A stretch of DNA of 33,948 nt from Pelistega sp. (GTDB taxonomy: Bacteria > Pseudomonadota > Gammaproteobacteria > Burkholderiales > Burkholderiaceae_B): assembly GCA_030538255.1 (NCBI GenBank), contig JAUNUI010000029.1, positions 1-33,948 of the forward strand, in the 5' to 3' direction. The notes beneath the pieces were generated by a model, which saw only the letters and a program-made list of their open reading frames with translations, was not told the DNA's origin and did not search any database. Below, piece after piece: positions 15,135 to 23,703 of the stretch. The first letter of the stretch is position 1; each line of letters starts with the position of its first letter. A program made the translations under genes and the position numbers.

Positions 15135-16404
15135 GACGCAATACCTCTGCCGGTTGTAAGCGTGACGCACGCCAACTTGGGTACAGCGTCGCTAATAGAG
15201 AAAGAACTAATGAAGTAATCGCAATCGTGCTAACTTCATTTAAGTCGACTTGTGAAGGCAATTGGTTAATAAAATAAATACCTGGGTCTAAGAAATGCAT
15301 GCCTAATAAATTCTCAATCGCAGGCACAATCACATCAATATTATAGGCAATTAGCAAGCCTAAACCGACCCCAAGTGCTGTACCAATAATGCCTATGAGG
15401 GAGCCTTGCACCAGGAAAATCCAGGCAATAGCAACTGGACTTGCGCCCAACGTGCGTAAAATGGCAATATCCGATTGCTTATCTTTCACCGACATCACTA
15501 AAGAGGATAAAAGATTAAAAGCGGCCACCGCGACAATCAGCGCCAAGATTAAGAACATCATACGCTTTTCCGTCTTCACGGCGGCAAACCAGGTGCGGTT
15601 GTCATAGGTCCAGTCGCGCGCAATATAGCCTACTGGCAAGGTATTCATAAGTTGATTAGCGACTTCTGGCGCATCAATCATATTTTTAATTTTTAAGCGT
15701 GCGCCTGCAATACCTGAGTCGCGGAACAACACCGCAGCATCACGTGCCGAGATAAAAGCTAAATTCGCATCATATTCTGCATGACCTGAGGAGAATACCC
15801 CGCTCACCGTAAACTGGCGCATACGTGGCGAAAACCCCGTTGGGTTTAAGGAACCTTGTGGTGTCATCACTAATAAAGTAGAGCCTAAATTCACACCCAG
15901 CTGAGCGGCTGCACGCGAACCCAGGACAATATTGAAACTGCCAGGCGTGAGAGACGCTAAGTCACCATGTGTAATTTGCTCTGGTAATTCAGAGACTTGA
16001 CCTTCGGTAGCAGGGTCGATGCCACGCACTTCAACACCTTTTAACACATCCTCACGCGCCAGCATAGCACTCGCGGCGACAAAGGCCGAGGCCCCTTGCA
16101 CATTCGGGTTCTCTAGTGCTGCTTTGGCCAAAGCCTCCCAATTACTCAGGCCTTCGGTTGCTTGCACAGTCGGGTTATATAATTGAATATGTGGCAATAC
16201 GGATAACATACGATCTCGCACTTGCACTTGGAAGCCGGTCATCACCGACAGCACCACAATCAGGGCGGCTACACCGAGGGCAATGCCTGCCATTGAGCTG
16301 CCCGCCACAAAAGAGACAAAGCGGTCTCGTTTTTTACCACGCCCTTTTGAGCGCGTTAAACCCGCATAGCGCGAGCCAATCCATAATTCGTAAGGTATTT
16401 TCAC
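15127..16404 (-). CDS. lolC: Lipoprotein-releasing ABC permease LolC/E
   Basis: Inner-membrane permease that accepts mature outer-membrane lipoproteins. The 425-residue product has the N-terminal PYELWIGSRYA signature, a first membrane helix (about 33-57), a large periplasmic domain (about 58-275) and three C-terminal FtsX-type helices, ending ASRLQPAEVLRHD. Only one permease gene accompanies lolD, so the complex may use two copies of it or a partner elsewhere; a single LolC/E-type permease is the arrangement expected for this lineage. The start is GTG at 16404; no in-frame ATG lies between it and the upstream stop, and the conserved N-terminus begins here. Only 36 bases separate it from the divergent RpfE-type gene, so the two promoters must overlap or lie within coding sequence. 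Confidence 0.92.
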   Translation of the reverse strand: MKIPYELWIGSRYAGLTRSKGRGKKRDRFVSFVAGSSMAGIALGVAALIVVLSVMTGFQVQVRDRMLSVLPHIQLYNPTVQATEGLSNWEALAKAALENPNVQGASAFVAASAMLAREDVLKGVEVRGIDPATEGQVSELPEQITHGDLASLTPGSFNIVLGSRAAAQLGVNLGSTLLVMTPQGSLNPTGFSPRMRQFTVSGVFSSGHAEYDANLAFISARDAAVLFRDSGIAGARLKIKNMIDAPEVANQLMNTLPVGYIARDWTYDNRTWFAAVKTEKRMMFLILALIVAVAAFNLLSSLVMSVKDKQSDIAILRTLGASPVAIAWIFLVQGSLIGIIGTALGVGLGLLIAYNIDVIVPAIENLLGMHFLDPGIYFINQLPSQVDLNEVSTIAITSLVLSLLATLYPSWRASRLQPAEVLRHD

Positions 16405-16440
16405 AAGCGTTTCTTTTCAACTAAGGTTACAATCAGGGTC

Positions 16441-17430
16441 ATGGACATTGTTATCGCAGGGGCACTTCCCCATACTTCTATCGCTCGCGAAATGCAGCAG
16501 TTTCTTGAGAAATCCGCACCGCATATGCTTGAGCGACTACGCACTCATCACGCCCAACACCAGACCTATGATTTAGACCAGTTGGGCTATTCGCCATTGG
16601 ACGCTTATCAATTAGAAGCGGCTGGTTTGCCGCTCGCTGCCAGCAGCTTAAGCGCACTGCATTTACCGGCAAAGTTGCAGCAGCACCTCGTGCCCGAGCA
16701 CGGCATTTATCTACTGCAATTAGGTCATATTGCGCTTGGGCAACACAGTGCCAGCTTGCACACAGCGGATGAGTTAGCCATTACACCAGCGCAAAGCTTA
16801 GCATTATTTGAGAACGCACAGACGGTTTTTGCATACTCTCCGTATAAATTACTCGCCTATCATCACGATTATTTTCTCGTCGATTTAGGTCCCGAGTTTA
16901 ACGCTGAATTACCTAGCCCGAACTTATTAGCCACCGGCTATCTAAACGATTGGTGGCCACAAGACGGTGCTACCCGTCCCTTGCGCGCACTGTTAGGCGA
17001 ATTACAGATGAGTTGGTTTAACCACCCTGTCAATCAAGAACGTGAGGCCCAAGGCAAGCGCGCGATTAATACCGCCTGGATTTTTGGCGGGATAAAAGGC
17101 ACTGCTATTCGTTCGAGCCAATGGCAAAGCACACAGCAAGCGACAAGCTCAGCAACTTATCTATTGATTGAAGACCTTCTCTATGCGCATCGGCAACAGG
17201 ACTGGGGCATATGGTTGCAACAATTAAGCACCCTCGATCAACGCTTACCTGACATCATTGCCAAGGCTAGTACTGCTCCTGGACCCAACAACTCTGGCGC
17301 GGACACTGAGTCTAATGCAAGTCCTTATCGGCTCGTCTTGTGTGGCTTAGATAGACAAGTGACCCTAAGCCCACAAAGCTGGCTCAAGCGCACGCTACAA
17401 TCTAAAAATCAATGGAAGTCTTGGTGGTAA
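16441..17430 (+). CDS. RpfE-type conserved protein upstream of recJ
   Basis: 329 residues, no signal peptide or membrane segment. It starts with a Rossmann-like MDIVIAGALPH strand and contains SWFNHPVNQEREAQGKRAINTAWIF (about 189-213), which resembles the HPVNxxREARGxxxxNxxW signature of proteins annotated as RpfE-type regulatory or phosphoglycerate-mutase-like proteins next to recJ in beta- and xanthomonad gammaproteobacteria. Biochemical function is not established. AGGG precedes the ATG by three bases. Two short Ser/Thr/Gln/Ala-rich patches (around 223-237 and 276-293) look like in-frame insertions. The gene is divergent from lolC and is followed after 139 bases by recJ, probably its operon partner. 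Identification rests on motif memory and position, so moderate certainty. Confidence 0.6.
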   Translation: MDIVIAGALPHTSIAREMQQFLEKSAPHMLERLRTHHAQHQTYDLDQLGYSPLDAYQLEAAGLPLAASSLSALHLPAKLQQHLVPEHGIYLLQLGHIALGQHSASLHTADELAITPAQSLALFENAQTVFAYSPYKLLAYHHDYFLVDLGPEFNAELPSPNLLATGYLNDWWPQDGATRPLRALLGELQMSWFNHPVNQEREAQGKRAINTAWIFGGIKGTAIRSSQWQSTQQATSSATYLLIEDLLYAHRQQDWGIWLQQLSTLDQRLPDIIAKASTAPGPNNSGADTESNASPYRLVLCGLDRQVTLSPQSWLKRTLQSKNQWKSWW

Positions 17431-17569
17431 GTAATGTTATACATTGCAGCAACTACAGTGTCTTAACAAACACTACTATGCTAAACCAAACAAAAACCAC
17501 ACCTTTATTGTCATTATCATGAATACCGCCTCACTTCAGGCGCCAAGCTTAATCTAGGAACGTCCTAAC

Positions 17570-19273
17570 GTGGCCAATTATATTATTAAAGACCGTGAGG
17601 TCAACACAGAATTCGAAGCTAAACTTATCCAACAAGGTATCACACCCTTGATGGCACGTCTTTGGGCAGCACGTGGGGTGAGCGATATTGAACAAACCCA
17701 GACGCAATGGAAGCAGATGCTCGCCCCAAATCTCCTCACACAAGTCGAATATGGTGCGCAACTCTTAGCCGATGCAATTGAAACCGGCAAGCGCCTTTTA
17801 ATCGTTGCTGACTACGATTGCGATGGTGCCACCGCTTGTGCGGTTGGTGTGCGTGCCTTACGCATGATGGGGGCGCAAGTGGATTTTATGGTGCCCAATC
17901 GCTTTGAGACGGGTTATGGCTTATCGCCTGCGGTGATTGATGTGATTCTTCGTCAGGTCGAGCCAAAACCAGACATTCTGATTACCGTCGATAATGGTAT
18001 CGCCAGTGTTGACGGAGTGGCTGCCGCTAAAGCGCATGGCATGGAGGTTATTGTGACCGATCACCATCTACCTGGCGATGAGCTCCCTGATGCGCTCGCC
18101 ATCATTAATCCAAACCAAGTGGCTTGTGACTTCCCCTCTAAAAACTTAGCGGGCGTTGGTGTGATTTTCTATACTATGTTAGCGTTACGGGCCGAGCTGC
18201 GTGCTCGTGGACATTTTACTAATCGTCCCGAACCCAAACTGGATGGCTTGGCTGATTTAGTCGCCTTAGGTACCGTGGCTGACGTGGTGAAACTCGATAG
18301 CAATAATCGTATCTTTGTCAGTCAAGGTTTAGCGAAGATGCGCGCAGGTCAGATGCAAGCGGGGATTCAAGCCCTCTTCACGGTTGCCAGCACCGATCCT
18401 CGTCAAGCTAGCGCAATGGATCTCGGCTTTAAGATTGGCCCTCGCATCAATGCGGCAGGCCGCTTAGCCGATATGAGTATTGGCATCCGTTGCCTACTTA
18501 CCGATGACTTTGCTGAAGCCTTGGAGCTCGCGCAAGAACTGGATCAATGGAATCATTCACGTCGCTCAATTGAACAAAATATGAGTGAACAAGCCATGGT
18601 CACTCTAGATAGCGAAGATTTCCCCTTAAAACACAGCATTTGCATTTTTAATGCTGATTGGCATCAAGGGGTGGTCGGTATTGTCGCCTCTCGCTTAAAA
18701 GAGAAATTCTGGAAACCTACCTTAGCCTTTGCACCAGGTGATAATGGCGAAATTCGTGGCTCTGGTCGTTCGGTACCTGACGTGCATCTACGCGATGCTC
18801 TGGATCTCGTCTCTAAACGCCATCCACACTTAATTGCTAAGTTCGGTGGTCACGCCATGGCAGCAGGCCTCACCATTGCTGAGGCTGATTTTGAGACCTT
18901 TATCCACGCCTTTGACCAAGCCGTAGTCGATATTAGTGGCAAGACTGAGTTCGCCCCCATCATTGAAACCGATGGTTCCTTAAACCCCTTGTATGCCAGC
19001 GCAGATACCGCGGTTGCGCTAAACAATATGGTCTGGGGGGCGGGTTTCCCAGCACCTATTTTCCGCGATGTCTTTGAGATTCGTTCGCAGCGCCTTTTAA
19101 AAGATAAACACTTAAAACTCCAAGTCGCACGCCATAATATGGTGTTTGATGCCATCTGGTTTAATCATAATGAGGCCTTACCACCAAGCGTCGAGTTAAT
19201 TTATGAGTTAAGCCCGAATTATTGGAATGGCAATGTGACTCTACAATTTATGGTGCGCCATGCGATATACTAG
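17570..19273 (+). CDS. recJ: Single-stranded-DNA-specific 5'-3' exonuclease RecJ
   Basis: Degrades single-stranded DNA 5' to 3' in RecF-pathway recombination, mismatch repair and base excision repair. The 567 residues show the DHH core: VADYDCDGA (Asp81, Asp83, Asp85), TVDNG (Asp141), VTDHHLPG (Asp164, His165, His166), a later LVALGTVADVV segment with the final Asp, then GPRINAAGRL, the DHHA1 motif GGHAMAAGLTI, and the C-terminal OB domain. All metal ligands are present and length matches the family. The start is GTG at 17570 with AGGAA nine bases upstream. It is followed by a small lipoprotein gene and prfB. Near comEC and tatD, it adds to a local set of DNA-processing genes, but no shared operon exists. 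Confidence 0.95.
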   Translation: MANYIIKDREVNTEFEAKLIQQGITPLMARLWAARGVSDIEQTQTQWKQMLAPNLLTQVEYGAQLLADAIETGKRLLIVADYDCDGATACAVGVRALRMMGAQVDFMVPNRFETGYGLSPAVIDVILRQVEPKPDILITVDNGIASVDGVAAAKAHGMEVIVTDHHLPGDELPDALAIINPNQVACDFPSKNLAGVGVIFYTMLALRAELRARGHFTNRPEPKLDGLADLVALGTVADVVKLDSNNRIFVSQGLAKMRAGQMQAGIQALFTVASTDPRQASAMDLGFKIGPRINAAGRLADMSIGIRCLLTDDFAEALELAQELDQWNHSRRSIEQNMSEQAMVTLDSEDFPLKHSICIFNADWHQGVVGIVASRLKEKFWKPTLAFAPGDNGEIRGSGRSVPDVHLRDALDLVSKRHPHLIAKFGGHAMAAGLTIAEADFETFIHAFDQAVVDISGKTEFAPIIETDGSLNPLYASADTAVALNNMVWGAGFPAPIFRDVFEIRSQRLLKDKHLKLQVARHNMVFDAIWFNHNEALPPSVELIYELSPNYWNGNVTLQFMVRHAIY

Positions 19274-19376
19274 GGCAGACAACTTAACAATTAACTGGTA
19301 AAGTCATCACCAACCTGCCATTATTAGCATGCTGTGATAACTTAAACCAAATTTTGACGACTGCTCGCTTTAGCAT

Positions 19377-19544
19377 ATGATTAAAATCTCAAGAATCATC
19401 CTTATACTGAGTCTATTCAATCCACTATTTTTGACCTCCTGTGCCCATATTAATTCTGACGCCTCCGTTGATGGCGTACTAGGCACAGTAGGTGGCGCTT
19501 TTGGCAATATTAGCCAACCTGGTGCACCTACTGCCAAGCCTTAG
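19377..19544 (+). CDS. Small predicted lipoprotein (55 residues) between recJ and prfB
   Basis: Not recognised as a named family. Reading from ATG 19377 to TAG 19542-19544 gives a 55-residue product: two positive residues (Lys3, Arg6), a hydrophobic stretch (7-19), then the lipobox L-T-S-C with Cys22, and a short tail (AHINSDASVDGVLGTVGG, then ending GAPTAKP). This is a textbook type II signal peptide with a mature part of only 34 residues, glycine-rich and without charge clusters. An in-frame stop (19371-19373) just upstream makes 19377 the first usable ATG. No good Shine-Dalgarno is visible, which is the main weakness. A serine after the signal peptide, not Asp at +2 (Ala23), suggests outer-membrane sorting by the nearby Lol genes. 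Expression is unproven. Confidence 0.6.
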   Translation: MIKISRIILILSLFNPLFLTSCAHINSDASVDGVLGTVGGAFGNISQPGAPTAKP

Positions 19545-19569
19545 TTTTTCCCTATATTTCACCTACTTA

Positions 19570-19578
19570 TGTTATAAT
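19570..19578 (+). promoter_or_regulatory. Extended -10 promoter of the prfB transcript
   Basis: TGT-TATAAT is a consensus extended -10 (TATAAT at 19573-19578), 59 bases before the prfB start. The -35 region (around 19550-19555) is poor. The predicted transcription start near 19584-19586 would place the hairpin 19583-19614 at the very 5' end of the mRNA. Confidence 0.5.
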
Positions 19579-19582
19579 TTTC

Positions 19583-19614
19583 GGTTTGGTAGAAATTATT
19601 CTACCTTCTAAACC
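19583..19614 (+). other. Hairpin in the prfB 5' leader
   Basis: GGTAGAA (19588-19594) pairs perfectly with TTCTACC (19599-19605) around ATTA; outside, GGTTT (19583-19587) can pair with AAACC (19610-19614) across a TTCT bulge. It ends 6 bases before the AGGAAA ribosome binding site and could protect the 5' end or tune translation. Confidence 0.45.
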
Positions 19615-19636
19615 ACACACAGGAAATCACATTATC

Positions 19637-20741
19637 ATGGAAGCAGAGCGCCAGAATCAATTAGAGGCCTTGCTTGAGGATTACGCCGAGCGCGAACATG
19701 CCCTACGGGGGTATCTTTGACTTTGAGGCTAAATCCGAGCGCCTACAAGTCGTCAATTTAGAGATGGAAGACCCTAGCATTTGGGAAAATCCAGAACGCG
19801 CCCAAGAATTAGGTCGCGAAAAGAAGAATCTTGAAGCCGTCGTTCATGTACTGACGGAACTGCAACAATCCATCAAAGACAGTCGTGACATTTTCGAGTT
19901 AGCCAGTGCTGACGACGACGATGACACCCTCTTAGCGATTGAAGAAGATGCCAAGGAATATGGCGAAATCATCGAAGGTTTCGAGTTCCGCCGTATGTTC
20001 AATAACCCTGCTGACCCGATGAATTGCTTTATCGATATCCAGGCAGGTGCGGGTGGTACCGAAGCACAGGACTGGGCTTCCATGCTCTTGCGTCAATACC
20101 TACGCTATTGCGAACGCAAAGACTTCAAGACTGAGATTCTTGAAGAGTCTGACGGTGATGTGGCAGGTATTAAATCAGCCACGATTAAAGTAGAAGGTGA
20201 ATACGCATTTGGCTTTTTACGTACCGAAAGCGGTGTGCATCGCCTAGTGCGTAAGAGTCCTTTTGACTCTTCGAATGGCCGCCATACCTCTTTTGCCAGC
20301 ATCTACGTCTACCCTGAGATTGATGACTCTTTTGAGATTGATATCAACCCAGCCGATTTACGTATTGATACTTACCGTGCAAGTGGCGCGGGCGGTCAGC
20401 ATATTAATAAGACCGACTCTGCGGTACGTATTACTCATGGACCGACTGGGATTGTGGTGCAATGTCAGAACGACCGCTCACAGCACCGTAATAAGGCTGA
20501 AGCCATGTCTATGTTACGCTCTAAGCTGTATGAACTTGAGATGCGTAAGCGTATGGAAGATCAGCAACGTATGGAAGATGCGAAGACCGAGGTCGGTTGG
20601 GGGCATCAAATTCGTTCGTATGTCTTAGACCAAAGCCGTATTAAAGACCTACGCACCAATGTTGAGATTTCAAACACCCAGAAAGTTCTTGACGGTGATC
20701 TCGACCCCTTTATCGAAGCCAGCCTTAAATTAGGAATCTAA
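19637..20741 (+). CDS. prfB: Peptide chain release factor 2 (RF2), programmed +1 frameshift
   Basis: Recognises UGA and UAA stop codons and triggers peptide release. The gene is read as 19637-19717 joined to 19719-20741, 367 residues. The first frame runs from ATG 19637 (AGGAAA at 19621-19626) and meets TGA at 19718-19720 after codon 27; ribosomes slip +1 at CTT to continue in the long frame. After the join: acidic domain 1, SPF anticodon-like motif at 207-209, GGQ at 252-254 in [13 protein letters not shown]. The residue equivalent to E. coli K-12 Thr246 is Ala here, the usual high-activity form. The SDR gene starts 3 bases after the stop, so prfB, SDR and lysS are co-transcribed. A start further in (such as 19674) is not used. 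Confidence 0.96.
19706..19721 (+). promoter_or_regulatory. prfB programmed frameshift site
   Basis: CGGGGG-TAT-CTT-TGA-C: a Shine-Dalgarno-like G-run (19706-19711) three bases before the slippery CTT (19715-19717), followed by UGA (19718-19720) and C. This equals the E. coli site except for C in place of A at the first position of the G-run. RF2 shortage raises frameshifting, giving autoregulation. Confidence 0.95.
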
Positions 20742-20744
20742 ACC

Positions 20745-21812
20745 ATGAGTACACGCCTTGCGCTCTCTCCTCGTACTGTTGCTATTGTGACAGGGGCCTC
20801 ACGCGGCCTGGGCCAGGCGTTTGCGCATGAACTGGTGACTCAGTGTACGCATGTGTTAACGCTTGCACGGCAGGCACAAGCCGACAAGCAAACCGCTCTG
20901 ATAGCGGCGCAACACGGTTGTCAGTTGCAACATATTGCCTGTGATCTAAGTGATGCTGCTCAATGGCCAGCTATTGCTGAACAAGTGCAAGCATGGTTTA
21001 AGCAACTTGGTTCTACAAGTGCACAAGAACCAGTCGCTATTTTTAAGCAAGAGCCAAGTTTTAAGCAAGAGCCAAGTGCGGATATCGCACAGCAAGAACC
21101 AAGGCTGAGTAACACTGAGCAAGCACAGACCACTGCAGCCGCCCTATTACCTGAGCGTTATTTGCTAATTAATAATGCGGGTACACTTGGACCAATGGCG
21201 CAATACTCAGGCTTAGCCGAACTCGGTAGCGAAAGTGCCGCGATTGCTCAAGCCATGAACTTGAATATCAGCGCTGTGATTTATTTAAGCAGTGTGTTTG
21301 TGCATACGGCCAAGTCTAGTCATGACAATGCACTCGCACATACAGTAGCAGTAAACCACGACAATGCTTTTGTAGCTGCAGTACCCTCAAGTCATGGCAC
21401 CGATGCTCTGCTAACACCTGCAGTACCATCAAGCTATGATGCTGATGCTTCGCAGACACCGAAGATTCAAGTAATTAATATTTCCTCTGGCGCGGCACGC
21501 AATCCCTATCCAGGATGGGCAGTGTATTGCGCCAGCAAAGCTGCTTTAGACCGTTATAGCGAGGTCTTACAAGTCGAAGCGCCTTTTGCTCAGATTGTTT
21601 CTATCGCACCTGGTGTGCTCGACACCGCTATGCAAGCTGATATTCGCCAAAGTTGCGCTGAGGACTTCCCGAACGTTCAGCGCTTTATCGATTTACATGC
21701 TGAGCACGCATTAAGCTCACCACCCGCTGTCGCTAAGCAGATTTTAGCGTACAGCCTTAGCCCAGAATTTGGCCAACAAACCTTACAAGATATTCGTTTA
21801 ATTACCCCGTAA
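20745..21812 (+). CDS. Short-chain dehydrogenase/reductase with repeat-derived insertions
   Basis: Classical SDR fold, NAD(P)H-dependent, substrate unknown; the overall pattern (ISSGAARNPYPGWAVYCASKAALD) is reminiscent of sepiapterin/benzil-reductase-like SDRs. Motifs: TGASRGLG cofactor loop (16-23), LINNAG, active Ser in NISSGAA and Tyr/Lys in YCASK. The chain is 355 residues, about 100 more than usual, because of two in-frame insertions: about 101-132, with FKQEPS twice in tandem, and about 192-240, with four degenerate 10-14-residue repeats of the S-H-D-N-A type. Both lie at loops between core strands. It sits 3 bases after prfB and 6 before lysS and depends on their transcription. A catalytic role in translation is not implied by this position. 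Confidence 0.85.
   Translation: MSTRLALSPRTVAIVTGASRGLGQAFAHELVTQCTHVLTLARQAQADKQTALIAAQHGCQLQHIACDLSDAAQWPAIAEQVQAWFKQLGSTSAQEPVAIFKQEPSFKQEPSADIAQQEPRLSNTEQAQTTAAALLPERYLLINNAGTLGPMAQYSGLAELGSESAAIAQAMNLNISAVIYLSSVFVHTAKSSHDNALAHTVAVNHDNAFVAAVPSSHGTDALLTPAVPSSYDADASQTPKIQVINISSGAARNPYPGWAVYCASKAALDRYSEVLQVEAPFAQIVSIAPGVLDTAMQADIRQSCAEDFPNVQRFIDLHAEHALSSPPAVAKQILAYSLSPEFGQQTLQDIRLITP
21041..21076. repeat. 18-bp exact tandem repeat in the SDR gene
   Basis: TTTTAAGCAAGAGCCAAG occurs at 21041-21058 and 21059-21076 with no gap. It adds one FKQEPS hexapeptide in frame. Looser copies (CAGCAAGAACCAAGG) follow. Confidence 0.92.
21318..21461. repeat. Degenerate 36-42 bp coding repeat, four copies, in the SDR gene
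   Basis: Units begin at 21318 (36 bp), 21354 (36 bp), 21390 (42 bp) and 21432 (about 30 bp), each starting with an AGT-CAT-GAC-like codon set and two ending GCAGTACC(C/A)TCA. Protein units read SHDNALAHTVAV, NHDNAFVAAVPS, SHGTDALLTPAVPS and SYDADASQTP. Confidence 0.85.
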
Positions 21813-21818
21813 ATAATC

Positions 21819-23342
21819 ATGACTGAACAAACTCAAACCCCTGAACTTGATGAGAACCGATTAATCGCTGAGCGTCGCGCTAAGCTTGATAAGATCCGTC
21901 AAGAAAAAGGCATCGCATTTCCGAATAATTTCCGTCCTAGCGATAAGGCGCAAGACTTGCATGACAAGTATGATGCGATTGAGAAAGCCGATTTAGACCC
22001 ACAAGAAAATAGCGCTTGTGTGGCCGGCCGCATGATGCTCAAACGCATAATGGGTAAAGCCAGTTTTGCCACACTCCAAGACGTCAGCGGACGCATCCAA
22101 ATTTATTTGGATAAAGCCCATATCGGTGAAGATGTGTACGAACAATTTAAGACTTGGGATATTGGTGATATTTTAGGCGTTAAGGGTTTAATGTTTAAAA
22201 CCAACAAGGGTGAATTATCAATTCGCGCCCAATCGCTTGAGTTGATTAGCAAATCTTTACGTCCCCTACCCGATAAATTCCACGGCATTGCCGACCAAGA
22301 GTTACGTTATCGCCAACGTTATGTCGACCTCATCATGACAGATGAAACACGCGATACCTTTAGAAAGCGTAGTGCAGCGATTAATCACTTGCGTAGCCTG
22401 ATGATGGAGGAGCAATTCCTTGAGGTGGAAACCCCAATGTTGCAACCGATTCCTGGTGGTGCTGCGGCTAAGCCATTTATCACCCACCACAATGCCTTGG
22501 ACATGGATATGTACCTACGTATTGCGCCAGAATTGTACTTGAAGCGCTTAGTAGTTGGTGGTTTTGAGCGTGTGTTCGAGATTAACCGCAACTTCCGTAA
22601 TGAAGGTGTGAGCCCACGTCATAATCCAGAATTTACCATGATGGAATTCTATGCGGCCTATACCGATTACCAATGGATTATGAACTTCACGGAATACCTC
22701 ATCCGTGAGACTGCTCGCCGCACAACAGGTTCAGCAAAGATTGAACACCAAGGTCGTGAGTTAGATCTTGAATCACCATTTGAGCGCTTAACGATTGTGC
22801 AAGCCATCTTAAAACACGCGCCTCAATACACTGAAGAGCAACTCAGAGATGAAGCCTTCCTACGCACAGAGCTGCGTAAGTTTGTTGGTAATGAGATTGA
22901 TGGTCCCGTATTAAGCAATGCAGGTATCGGTGCCCTACAATTAGCGTTCTTTGAAGAAACCGCTGAAAGCAAGTTATGGAATCCAACCTTCATTATTGAT
23001 TATCCCGTTGAGGTGTCGCCGTTGGCGCGTGCATCAGATACACAAGAAGGCATTACCGAGCGCTTTGAACTGTTTATCACAGGTCGTGAAATCGCCAATG
23101 GTTTCTCTGAGTTAAATGATCCTGAAGACCAAGCTGAGCGTTTTATGGCCCAAGTCAAAGCGAAAGACGCAGGTGACGAAGAAGCCATGTACTTCGACGC
23201 GGACTATATCCGTGCGCTTGAGTACGGGATGCCACCTGCTGGTGGTTGCGGTATCGGTATTGATCGCTTGATTATGTTACTCACCGACAGCCCAAGTATT
23301 CGTGATGTATTGCTGTTCCCGCACTTACGTAAAGCGGATTAA
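21819..23342 (+). CDS. lysS: Lysyl-tRNA synthetase, class II
   Basis: Charges tRNA-Lys with lysine. The 507 residues match the class II enzyme: N-terminal OB anticodon-binding domain (about 65-170, with [21 protein letters not shown]), motif 1 around [21 protein letters not shown], motif 2 with [20 protein letters not shown], and motif 3 [13 protein letters not shown] near the C-terminus. No extension or loss is seen. ATG at 21819 follows the SDR stop by 6 bases; its Shine-Dalgarno is weak, so translation probably depends on coupling to the upstream gene. Transcription ends at the strong terminator starting 4 bases after the stop. Confidence 0.97.
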   Translation: MTEQTQTPELDENRLIAERRAKLDKIRQEKGIAFPNNFRPSDKAQDLHDKYDAIEKADLDPQENSACVAGRMMLKRIMGKASFATLQDVSGRIQIYLDKAHIGEDVYEQFKTWDIGDILGVKGLMFKTNKGELSIRAQSLELISKSLRPLPDKFHGIADQELRYRQRYVDLIMTDETRDTFRKRSAAINHLRSLMMEEQFLEVETPMLQPIPGGAAAKPFITHHNALDMDMYLRIAPELYLKRLVVGGFERVFEINRNFRNEGVSPRHNPEFTMMEFYAAYTDYQWIMNFTEYLIRETARRTTGSAKIEHQGRELDLESPFERLTIVQAILKHAPQYTEEQLRDEAFLRTELRKFVGNEIDGPVLSNAGIGALQLAFFEETAESKLWNPTFIIDYPVEVSPLARASDTQEGITERFELFITGREIANGFSELNDPEDQAERFMAQVKAKDAGDEEAMYFDADYIRALEYGMPPAGGCGIGIDRLIMLLTDSPSIRDVLLFPHLRKAD

Positions 23343-23345
23343 TTG

Positions 23346-23379
23346 AAATAAAGCCACCTTTTTATGGGTGGCTTTATTT
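23346..23379 (+). terminator. Rho-independent terminator of the prfB-SDR-lysS operon
   Basis: AAATAAAGCCACC (23346-23358) pairs perfectly with GGTGGCTTTATTT (23367-23379), a 13-bp stem with an 8-base loop, ending in a T-rich arm. It begins 4 bases past the lysS stop codon. Confidence 0.92.
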
Positions 23380-23591
23380 TATATGGATTTTAGAATTGTT
23401 TAGCGCATGCTGATTAAAGATGTTTTGCAGTCTTATTGTACGCAATAAATATATTTTCTTATTGGTAAGCACAATGACAATTCTTTTCTCAACACTCCAA
23501 AGCAACTACTCATCTTCCAGCCTCAGTGACCCACGTTTTGGCTCTCTCTAATATTACTCTACGCCTTATGAGACAACTTACGTGAACGCAA

Positions 23592-23616
23592 AAAAACCAC
23601 CATAATAGTGGTTTTT
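23592..23616 (-). terminator. Terminator of the DUF808 gene (may act both ways)
   Basis: AAAAACCAC (23592-23600) and GTGGTTTTT (23608-23616) form a perfect 9-bp stem with a 7-base loop. On the leftward strand it is followed by seven Ts (complement of the A-run 23590-23596). It lies about 90 bases past the DUF808 stop. Confidence 0.8.
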
Positions 23617-23703
23617 CTAGTGCTATCGATAAAAGCAAACATACACACGGTCTTGTCCAGCTGAACCGTATTCGACGCATCCTTATAGGTTTTAGATTAA
23701 GCC

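Larger units (their letters stand above)
23343..23703. other. Convergent intergenic region between lysS and the DUF808 gene
   Basis: 361 bases holding two terminators (23346-23379 and 23592-23616) and a small perfect inverted repeat, TTATTG-TACG-CAATAA, at 23433-23448. A leftward open frame of 65 codons crosses the second terminator and has basic, tryptophan/cysteine-rich, implausible composition; I do not call it. Nothing else is seen. Confidence 0.6.

Noticed and set aside
17519-17557. 12-codon ATG frame before recJ, as a possible leader peptide
   Set aside because: No ribosome binding site and no runs of regulatory codons; chance frames of this size are common.
19674-20741. prfB starting within the long frame at 19674
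   Set aside because: The conserved frameshift site and the upstream ATG with AGGAAA show that translation begins at 19637 and shifts frame.
23433-23448. TTATTG-TACG-CAATAA as a UNCG tetraloop hairpin or an attenuator
   Set aside because: The closing pair is G-C, not the C-G of stable UACG loops, and the stem is only 6 bp of mostly A-T; no gene it could regulate is adjacent.
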